From JAQYVZ01 sp035269105 (GTDB taxonomy: Bacteria; Desulfobacterota; Desulfuromonadia; Desulfuromonadales; BM103): a DNA stretch of 11,210 bases. Every line of letters begins with the position of its first letter. Position 1 is the first letter of the stretch. Both the position numbers and the translations under genes were made by a program. The stretch is taken from assembly GCA_035269105.1 (NCBI GenBank), contig DATFJP010000012.1:1-11210 (forward strand), in the 5' to 3' direction. A model generated the notes under the pieces. The model had not been told where the DNA came from, searched no databases, and saw only the letters and a program-made list of their open reading frames with translations. Positions 5,621 through 11,210 of the stretch are shown one piece after another.

Positions 5621-6772
5621 TTAGTGTGCCATCACAAATTTACCATCCTTGACCTCGACAATGACCATCGAATCCACCCCCAGACCGTTGTGATCCTCGG
5701 CGGTGATATTGTAGATCCCTGAAATCCCCACGTAGCCCCTCGTGTTTTCAATCGCCTGGCGCAAGGCTTCCGGTTCGGTTCCCACCTTCTTCATGGCCTC
5801 GGCGACGATCGTAATCGCATCCCAGGCATATCCGGAATGGGTGTTGATTGGAAACTGTTCGTCGTAGTTGTATTTTTCACTGTACAGACGGATGAAATCC
5901 TGGATTACCGCCTTCTGGGGGTCGGCATCCGGCAGTTCATCGGCGACCATCAGCTTGGTGGCCGGCATGCGGTCGCCTTCGGCGGCCTTGCCGGCCAGTT
6001 CGATGTACTTCGGGTCGGGCAGGCCATGACACTGGAACAACGGCAGGTCGATGCCGAGTTGGGCTTTATTCTTGGCGATGATCGATCCTGCCGGGCCAAT
6101 GGTCCAGGCGATCAGGGCCTGCGGATCGGCATTCTTGGCATTGGTCAACTGGGCCGTCATATCGGTGTCGCGGGTGCCGAAGGATTCCTCGATGACAATG
6201 TCGATGCCATACTCCGGTGCCAGTTTCTGCATCCAGCGGGAACCGTCCTTGCCGAAGCCGTCAGCCGCCGCCAGCAGAGCCACCCTGGTCAGGCCCTTAT
6301 CCTGGAGATACATGAACAGCCGCTCGACGGCGGTGCTGGACCGCTGCGGGGATTTGAACACCCAGTGGTAAGAGCCGAACTTACCGCCCATAATGACCGG
6401 GTCTCCGCCGACTGTCATGAAAATCGGCATGCCGGCCTGATCGACGACTTGCTTGACGGCCATGCCGGTATCGGTCAGGGTCGGCCCGATGATGGCGGTC
6501 ACCCCGTCTTTATAGATGAACTTCTTGGCCAGGTTGACGGTCTTCGCCGGATTGGCCTCGGTATCGCCGATCACCAACTCCAATGGGCGGCCGTTGATGC
6601 CGCCTTCGGCGTTGATTTTATCGACGACCATTTCCGCGACCAGCTTGGTCGGAGTGCCGATAAAAGCGGCCCGCCCCGAGAGATCGAAAAAGGCCCCGAT
6701 CTTGATGGGTTCGGCGGCAAATGCCGGCACTGCCATCAGGCTCAACAACAACATCACAACAAAATTCTTCAT
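5621..6772 (-). CDS. Periplasmic substrate-binding protein of a branched-chain-type amino-acid ABC transporter (LivK-like)
   Basis: A 383-aa periplasmic receptor that delivers ligand to the LivM/LivG/LivF machinery encoded upstream. Residues 1-20 are a Sec signal peptide (MKNFVVMLLLSLMAVPAFAA) with cleavage expected after AFA or AFAA. The mature protein begins EPIKIGAFFDLSGRAAFIG, the opening strand and loop of the LivK-type (Peripla_BP_6) fold, and continues with typical KINAEGGINGRPLELVIGD and VTAIIGPTLTD segments. The ATG at 6770-6772 is chosen because it begins the signal peptide and GGGAG lies 8 nt upstream; the open frame extends 52 codons further but has no signal-like sequence. The ligand is not readable; the neighbouring ior and paaK genes suggest an aromatic or hydrophobic amino acid. 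The gene is last in the operon, 161 nt after the ligase, with its own candidate promoter and the terminator at 5544-5572. Confidence 0.93.
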   Translation of the reverse strand: MKNFVVMLLLSLMAVPAFAAEPIKIGAFFDLSGRAAFIGTPTKLVAEMVVDKINAEGGINGRPLELVIGDTEANPAKTVNLAKKFIYKDGVTAIIGPTLTDTGMAVKQVVDQAGMPIFMTVGGDPVIMGGKFGSYHWVFKSPQRSSTAVERLFMYLQDKGLTRVALLAAADGFGKDGSRWMQKLAPEYGIDIVIEESFGTRDTDMTAQLTNAKNADPQALIAWTIGPAGSIIAKNKAQLGIDLPLFQCHGLPDPKYIELAGKAAEGDRMPATKLMVADELPDADPQKAVIQDFIRLYSEKYNYDEQFPINTHSGYAWDAITIVAEAMKKVGTEPEALRQAIENTRGYVGISGIYNITAEDHNGLGVDSMVIVEVKDGKFVMAH

Positions 6773-6878
6773 CGGTTCGCTCCCTTCATGGAAATTCGCC
6801 CGGAATTTAAAAAGCAGAAAAAACATCTTTGCAGATCGGTTTTGCGAACTCATTTTCAATGGAACCTGGTTCTTGGCC

Positions 6879-6906
6879 ATTTTACGCTTAAGACCTGCCG
6901 TTGCAA
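6879..6906 (-). promoter_or_regulatory. Candidate internal sigma70 promoter for the substrate-binding protein
   Basis: On the minus strand TTGCAA (6901-6906, 4 of 6 for -35) is followed after 16 nt by TAAAAT (6879-6884, 5 of 6 for -10). The implied start near 6872 leaves about a 100-nt leader. A separate promoter would fit the need for excess binding protein over the membrane components. The surrounding 161-nt gap is AT-richer than the genes. Confidence 0.5.
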
Positions 6907-6933
6907 AAGAATTAATCCCGAAGGCCACCGGTT

Positions 6934-9030
6934 TCAGCCTTCCACGATCTCACCTTCAAGACGGGAATCGAAAACCCGCTGGCTTTTGCGTTCGGAGCGA
7001 GGCAGGCTGCCGTAATCGACCAGCTCCAGTTCGGCGGAGACCAGCAGCTGCTTTTTGATCTGGTGGCCGGCTTCATGCATCAGTTCGGGCCCCCGGGAAG
7101 CCGGGACGCCTTCGGCCCGCTCCACCACCAGCCGCATATGGTCACGCCCGGTCGCTGCCTCGCGGGTCAGGCGGATCTGATATTCCGAACCCAGACCCGG
7201 CACCGCCGAAAGGATGGTGTCGATGCTGGACGGATAGATGTTGACGCCGCGGAACTTGATGGTGTCGTCGCTGCGCCCCCGGATACGGGAATGCCGCGGC
7301 AGGATAATGCCGCATTGGCAGGGGCCGGGCAGGATACGGGTGATGTCGCGGGTCCGGTAGCGTAGCAGCGGTGAGCCTTCCTTGCAGAGGGTAGTGATTA
7401 CCATCTCCCCCCACTCCCCGTCCGGCAGCGGCTGGAGCGTCTCGGGGTCGATGATCTCCAGGCAGTAATAATCACCCCAGTAATGGATGCAGTCATGTTC
7501 GGGACACTCGATGCCGGTCCCGGGACCATAGAGTTCGGTCAGCCCGGTAATATCAAACAGTTCGGCCCCGCCGAACAATTCGGAAATCTTTTTGCGCATC
7601 GACACCGAGGAGCGCTCGGATCCGTATATCACCTTCCTGACGGCAATCTTGTCGGCGATGCCGCGATGGTGAATTTCCTCCGCCATCAACAGCGCCATGG
7701 AAGCCGTCGAGCAGAACACGGTCGACTGAAAATCTAGCAGACACTGGATCTGCAGATCGATATTGCCCGGTCCGACCGGGACCGCCATCGCCCCCAGCTT
7801 TTCACAGCCGTTCTGGAAACCGGCACCGGCCGTCCAGATGCCGTAGCCGACTGCGATCTGCACCCGGTCCAGGGGCGTGACTCCGGCCATCTGGTAGCAG
7901 CGGGCAAAAAAATGGGTCCAGTCGTCGATATCCTTTTGCGTATAACTCAAGACCTTGCGACGACCGGTGGTTCCGGATGAAGCATGAATCCGGGTCACCT
8001 GCTCAAAGGGCACCGCCCGCAGCGGGAAAGGGTAACCGTCGCGCAGGTCGTCGGTCGTCGTAAACGGCAGCTGCCGCAGGTCGGCCAGGGAACGGATCGA
8101 GTCCGGCGTCAATCCGGCCGCCTCCAGCTTTTGGCGGTAAAAGCTCGACCCTTCCCAGACATGCCGCAGGGTCCACTGCAGACCTTCGAGCTGGTGGGTT
8201 TTCAGTTCCTCTGCGTTTTGGAAGGCGGGCATGAAATTCTGTTCCTGCATGGCGGGTTTCTCCAGACGGATATTGGTCAGACCGGCGGCGCCAAGACGAC
8301 TGGCTGCCGCACTGTTATGACTCGCCGACCCCAGAAATGCGGCCCGCAACCGGGGATCATTGAGCAACTCATTGCTTTTGCCCTGTTCGACAATGCGGCC
8401 GTTGGCCAGCAGATAGGCCCGGTCGGAAACCGACAGGGCGCGGGCGGCGTTCTGTTCAACCAGCAGAATGGTGGTGCCGGCTCGAGCCAGCTGCTGGATA
8501 ATCGCGAAAATCTCGTCGGTGATCAGCGGCGCCAGGCCGAGGCTCGGTTCATCGAGCAGCAGCAGCCGCGGCCGGGCCATCAATGCCCGGCCCATGGCCA
8601 GCATCTGCTGCTCGCCGCCGGACAGGGTTCCCGCCAGCTGCTCTTTGCGCTCTTCCAGCTTCGGGAATCGCGCATAGATATCGGCCATCCGCTGACCCTG
8701 GTCCCTGCGGGACAGCCGCAGCGGGATGCTGCCGAGTATCAGATTTTCCGCCACGGAAAGGTGACTGAACACCTCCCGCCCCTCCGGTGACAGGGCCAGG
8801 CCCTGCCTGACCATGCGCGCCGGCGAATGGCCGGTCGTTGTCCGGTTGCCCAGCAGAATCCTGCCGCCGCTCGGCTTGACCAGACCCATGACGGATTTGA
8901 GCAGGGTGGTCTTGCCGGCACCGTTGGCTCCGACCAGGGCCACGGTCTCTCCGGCCGCCACTTTCAAACTGACATCGAACAGAGCCCGAGCCGCACCATA
9001 GTCGGCACTGAGTGATTCGATCGCGAGCAT
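6934..9030 (-). CDS. livF-paaK: Fusion of LivF-type ABC ATPase and PaaK-type phenylacetate-CoA ligase
   Basis: One 698-aa frame with two complete enzymes. Residues 1-235 are a LivF ATPase: Walker A GANGAGKTT 34-42, SPEGREVF 81-88, signature LSGGEQQ 136-142, Walker B LLLLDEPSLGL 156-166, and VEQN 191-194 in the H-loop position, as usual for LivF. Residues 236-260 are an Ala-rich linker. Residues 261-698 (438 aa, the normal PaaK length) are a CoA ligase of the adenylate-forming family: phosphate loop HASSGTTGRRK 349-359, DITGLTELYGPGTGIEC 493-509, YRTRD 558-562, GRSDDTIKFRGVNIYPS 585-601, and likely catalytic K682 near the C-terminus. PaaK makes phenylacetyl-CoA from phenylacetate, ATP and CoA. 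The ATG shares one base with the livG stop (TGATG), so it is coupled. ATPases and ligases of these families are normally separate proteins; whether one or two proteins are made here is open. Confidence 0.9.
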   Translation of the reverse strand: MLAIESLSADYGAARALFDVSLKVAAGETVALVGANGAGKTTLLKSVMGLVKPSGGRILLGNRTTTGHSPARMVRQGLALSPEGREVFSHLSVAENLILGSIPLRLSRRDQGQRMADIYARFPKLEERKEQLAGTLSGGEQQMLAMGRALMARPRLLLLDEPSLGLAPLITDEIFAIIQQLARAGTTILLVEQNAARALSVSDRAYLLANGRIVEQGKSNELLNDPRLRAAFLGSASHNSAAASRLGAAGLTNIRLEKPAMQEQNFMPAFQNAEELKTHQLEGLQWTLRHVWEGSSFYRQKLEAAGLTPDSIRSLADLRQLPFTTTDDLRDGYPFPLRAVPFEQVTRIHASSGTTGRRKVLSYTQKDIDDWTHFFARCYQMAGVTPLDRVQIAVGYGIWTAGAGFQNGCEKLGAMAVPVGPGNIDLQIQCLLDFQSTVFCSTASMALLMAEEIHHRGIADKIAVRKVIYGSERSSVSMRKKISELFGGAELFDITGLTELYGPGTGIECPEHDCIHYWGDYYCLEIIDPETLQPLPDGEWGEMVITTLCKEGSPLLRYRTRDITRILPGPCQCGIILPRHSRIRGRSDDTIKFRGVNIYPSSIDTILSAVPGLGSEYQIRLTREAATGRDHMRLVVERAEGVPASRGPELMHEAGHQIKKQLLVSAELELVDYGSLPRSERKSQRVFDSRLEGEIVEG
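8230..8263 (-). promoter_or_regulatory. Possible internal ribosome binding sites for a free PaaK
   Basis: Inside the fused gene, GGAG (8260-8263) lies 9 nt before an in-frame ATG at 8248-8250 (residue 261). AGGA (8243-8246) lies 10 nt before a second in-frame ATG at 8230-8232 (residue 267, MPAFQNAEELK). Both starts would give a PaaK of normal length (438 or 432 aa). They look like retained start signals of a formerly separate gene. Confidence 0.5.
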
Positions 9031-9794
9031 CAGGCGGTGGCCTCCATGCGTCCCAGGTAGGCTTCAAGAACCAGCGGGTTGCGCTGGACTTCGGCGGGAG
9101 TCCCGACGGCGATGCAGCGGCCGCTGTCCAGAACCACAACCTGATCGGCAATCGCCATGACCAGTTCCATGTCATGCTCGACCAGCAGCAAAGTTTGTCC
9201 GGCCAGCCGCAGGCGCTGCAGCTGTTCGCCGACCGCCGCTGTCTCTGCGGCGTTCAAACCGGCCACCGGCTCATCGAGCAGGATCAATGCGGGGCGGCTG
9301 ACTGTGGCCCGTGCCAACTCCAGCCGCTTCTTGTCGCCGTAGGCGAGTACGCCGGCCGGCCAAGCGGCCTTGTCGGCAAGACTGTAGCGATCGAGCGCTT
9401 CCAGGGCGCGCAGTTTGAGCTGCCGTTCCCGGTGGCGAAGGGCGGGTAGCCGGAGCATCGCCATAACCATCGAGCGGCCGCCTTCGCAGGTCAAGCCGGT
9501 CAGGACATTGTCGAGAACCGACAAGCGCGGAAAAATTTTCAAATTCTGGAAGGTGCGGGCAATACCACGACAGGCAATCGTATGGGCGGGCAGGCCGACC
9601 AGGTTTTCGCCAAGAAAGAATGCCGCGCCACGGTCGGCAGGCAGGACCCCGGTCAGGCAGTTGATCAAAGTGCTCTTGCCGGCGCCGTTCGGCCCGATCA
9701 GGGCCGTGATCGCTCCGCGCGGCACACTGAAACTGACCGCATCCAGGGCCGGCAGCCCGCCGAAGTGCTTGCTGAGGTCCTCAAGCTGCAGCAT
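9030..9794 (-). CDS. livG: LivG-type ABC transporter ATP-binding protein
   Basis: A 254-aa cytoplasmic ATPase of the branched-chain amino-acid transporter family; it pairs with LivF to drive uptake through the permease. Motifs: Walker A GPNGAGKST 34-42, Q-loop TFQN 81-84, Walker B LILLDEPVAGLN 170-181, and H-loop VEHD 205-208. The signature is unusual: LAYGDKKRLELAR (150-162), where LivG usually has LSYGxQRRLEIAR, so Ser is replaced by Ala at the second position. The C-terminal extension ending NPLVLEAYLGR is typical of LivG. The start ATG overlaps the last 14 nt of livM and the stop overlaps the ATG of the next gene by one base, so the three are tightly coupled in one operon. Confidence 0.95.
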   Translation of the reverse strand: MLQLEDLSKHFGGLPALDAVSFSVPRGAITALIGPNGAGKSTLINCLTGVLPADRGAAFFLGENLVGLPAHTIACRGIARTFQNLKIFPRLSVLDNVLTGLTCEGGRSMVMAMLRLPALRHRERQLKLRALEALDRYSLADKAAWPAGVLAYGDKKRLELARATVSRPALILLDEPVAGLNAAETAAVGEQLQRLRLAGQTLLLVEHDMELVMAIADQVVVLDSGRCIAVGTPAEVQRNPLVLEAYLGRMEATA

Positions 9795-10779
9795 CGTTGC
9801 GCCTCCGCAGGGCCAAACGGATCCGCACCGTTTCGACCAATCCCGTAATCAGTCCCTGCGGCAGGAACATCAGGACCAGAATCAGGATGCCGCCATGCAC
9901 GAAATCCTTGTAGGTTTCGAACACATCCATCCACTCCGGCAGCAGGGTGATCAGGCCGGCTCCGACCAATGAGCCCCAGATTGAGCCCATGCCGCCGATC
10001 ACAACCATGATGGCCAGGTCCGTGGAGGCAAAAATGTCGAAGGTGTCGGGGCTGATGAACTGGTAGCAGTGGGTATAGAGGCTGCCGGCCAGAGAGGCCA
10101 GCACCGCGGAGAGCACGAACACCTTGATCTTGGCCCGGCGGGTATTGACGCCAAGTGCGGCGGCCGCTGTCTCATCGCCGGCCAGCGCCGCCAGTCCCCG
10201 CCCTACCCCGCTGCGGACCAGGTTCAGGCAGAGCAGCAGGCAGGCCAGAGCGAAACCCCAGATCAAGTAATGCAGGCGAACTTCATTATCGAAGCTGAAA
10301 CCGCCGATAGCCAGCGGTGCGATCCCGGCAAAACCGCTCGGTCCACCGGTGACTTCATCCCATTGCAGCAAAACGGTGTGAACGACGAAACTGAAACCCA
10401 GGGTCGCCATGGCGAGATAGTGGCCTGACAGACGCAGCACCGGCAGGCCGACCGCCAGAGCAACCAGACCGACCAGCATGGCCATCCCGGCCATGGTCGG
10501 CCAGGCCGGCAACCCGAAGGTCACCGTGCCGATTGCCGAACCATAGGCCCCGAGCGCGAAAAAGGCCGCATGGCCCAGGGAAATCTGGCCGGCGAAACCG
10601 ATAAACAGATTGAGACCGAGAACGATGATGACATAGATAGCGATCAGATTGGACAGGCCGAGGGTATAGGGATTGTCCTGCACCAGAGGATAAAAAGCAA
10701 TCCCCAGGGTCAGCGCGATTACGGCCAGTCCGGTGCGATGCAGTGAGATGAAATAAAGGATTTTCTGTTTCGCGGTCAT
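9781..10779 (-). CDS. livM: LivM-type inner-membrane permease of a branched-chain-type amino-acid ABC transporter
   Basis: A 332-aa polytopic permease. The conserved LivM blocks are present: NLFIGFAGQISLGHAAFFA (57-75), RLSGHYLAMATLGF (116-129), GGPSG (145-149), the ATPase-contact loop VGRGLAALAGDETAAAALG (192-210), and the C-terminal MVVIGGMGSIWGSLVGA (258-274). Eight or more hydrophobic segments can be traced. LivM normally works as a heterodimer with LivH, which is not found between this gene and iorB nor elsewhere in the window. The ATG at 10777-10779 has GAGG only 2 nt before it. A TTG at 10789-10791 would add four residues and has GGAAG 6 nt upstream. I prefer the ATG, but the start is uncertain. 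The gene begins 50 nt after the iorB stop and overlaps livG by 14 nt. Confidence 0.94.
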   Translation of the reverse strand: MTAKQKILYFISLHRTGLAVIALTLGIAFYPLVQDNPYTLGLSNLIAIYVIIVLGLNLFIGFAGQISLGHAAFFALGAYGSAIGTVTFGLPAWPTMAGMAMLVGLVALAVGLPVLRLSGHYLAMATLGFSFVVHTVLLQWDEVTGGPSGFAGIAPLAIGGFSFDNEVRLHYLIWGFALACLLLCLNLVRSGVGRGLAALAGDETAAAALGVNTRRAKIKVFVLSAVLASLAGSLYTHCYQFISPDTFDIFASTDLAIMVVIGGMGSIWGSLVGAGLITLLPEWMDVFETYKDFVHGGILILVLMFLPQGLITGLVETVRIRLALRRRNDAAA

Positions 10780-10829
10780 TGCCTCAAACAATCAGGGCTT
10801 CCAGGCCAATTGCGGTCAGTTGCCTCTGC

Positions 10830-11210
10830 TCAGGATTTGAGGCCGAGGGCAAAGGCTGCGAGGTTCTGGTCCAAAAACTTCTCCGGCGCCAGCAGGCGAA
10901 TCGCATCCCGGCAGGCCTCGAGATTGCAGAAAAGCACGTCATGCCGGACAGCCAGCCCGAGCAGCACCAGATTGGCGAGCACCGGATTGCCGAGTTCCCG
11001 CGCCAGCCCGACCGCGTCGATACACAAGCCCTTGCAGGCGCCGGCGGTGTTGATCAGCAACCCCCCACCAGGCTTGAGCAAGCCTTCATGAACGACCAGA
11101 TTGGCATCCCAAAGCAAAAGGCCGACATCGGCCTGCCCCGAGCGGATCAGGGGACTGGCAAAATCGCCGACCTTGATGGTAGACAGCACCGTGCCGCCGC
11201 GCTGAGCCAT
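10830..11210 (-). CDS. iorB: Indolepyruvate (aryl-2-oxoacid) ferredoxin oxidoreductase, beta subunit (N-terminus cut by window edge)
   Basis: The last 127 codons (with stop) of a 2-oxoacid:ferredoxin oxidoreductase gamma-domain subunit. MAQRGGTVLSTIKVG is the middle of the conserved G-M-x-QRGG-x-V-x-S motif of IorB, so the first visible Met is not the start; about 60-70 residues lie beyond the right edge. Further family features are SPLIRSGQADVGLLL (residues 19-33 as seen), KPGGGLLINT (46-55), and LGNPVLANLVLLGLAV (73-88). IorAB oxidatively decarboxylates aryl-pyruvates (from Trp, Phe, Tyr) to aryl-acetyl-CoA with reduction of ferredoxin. A related subunit (PorG/KorC type) is possible on sequence alone. 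The PaaK ligase and the amino-acid transporter downstream on the same strand favour the aryl-pyruvate enzyme. Confidence 0.85.
   Translation of the reverse strand: MAQRGGTVLSTIKVGDFASPLIRSGQADVGLLLWDANLVVHEGLLKPGGGLLINTAGACKGLCIDAVGLARELGNPVLANLVLLGLAVRHDVLFCNLEACRDAIRLLAPEKFLDQNLAAFALGLKS

Noticed and set aside
6773..6928. N-terminal extension of the substrate-binding protein by 52 codons
   Set aside because: It would bury the Sec signal peptide inside the protein. The ATG at 6772 has a good Shine-Dalgarno sequence.
5837..7015. A 392-codon plus-strand open frame opposite the substrate-binding protein
   Set aside because: It is antisense to a gene with a clear signal peptide, fold motifs and ribosome binding site. 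Its translation is His/Gln/Gly-rich and resembles nothing, as expected of a GC-rich antisense frame.
1..11210. Search for a defence, phage, CRISPR or toxin-antitoxin system
   Set aside because: No nuclease, helicase, transposase, integrase, regularly spaced repeats or paired small genes were seen. The hemolysin III genes are PAQR membrane proteins, not evidence of a toxin system.

Overview
The window looks like a chromosomal segment of a fairly GC-rich (roughly 60% by eye) Gram-negative anaerobe. A Desulfuromonas/Geobacter/Pelobacter-type bacterium is my best guess. The guess rests on an operon joining a 2-oxoacid:ferredoxin oxidoreductase subunit, a branched-chain-type amino-acid ABC transporter and a phenylacetate-CoA ligase, on a lipoprotein with a classical lipobox, and on dispersed palindromic repeats in the gene gaps. 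This is inference from gene content; no rRNA or other taxonomic marker is present.

Region 1 (1-1500, minus strand) is a NodI/NodJ-like ABC-2 exporter. The ATPase gene is followed by its permease with an ATGA overlap, and the permease runs off the left edge. Region 2 (1637-5086) is a mixed block. It holds an unrecognised acidic 121-aa protein, a 57-bp double-hairpin palindrome, a TrhA/hemolysin III (PAQR) membrane protein, and a 163-bp palindromic element with 17-bp terminal inverted repeats. These are followed on the minus strand by a divergent ribonuclease Z-like metallo-beta-lactamase-fold hydrolase and a second TrhA/hemolysin III paralogue. Region 3 (5087-5620) is a promoter region, a 49-aa lipoprotein whose mature part resembles the first half of a rubredoxin, and a strong hairpin that can terminate transcription in both directions.

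Region 4 (5621-11210, all minus strand) is one operon. In transcription order it holds the C-terminal two thirds of an indolepyruvate (aryl-2-oxoacid) ferredoxin oxidoreductase beta subunit, livM, livG, a single reading frame that fuses LivF to a complete PaaK-type phenylacetate-CoA ligase, and a periplasmic substrate-binding protein with its own candidate promoter. Together these genes suggest uptake of an aromatic or hydrophobic amino acid (or a related acid), oxidative decarboxylation of the aryl-2-oxoacid to aryl-acetyl-CoA, and ATP-dependent activation of free aryl-acetate. The usual second permease, livH, is not in the window.

The most unusual item is the LivF-PaaK fusion. The frame is open throughout, but the PaaK part keeps its own ATG codons and Shine-Dalgarno-like sequences. 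One extra G in a GGGG run at the junction would end LivF normally a few codons later. It may therefore be a recent fusion by a 1-nt deletion, a programmed-slippage site, or a sequencing error. I see no phage, insertion sequence with a transposase, CRISPR array or RNA gene.
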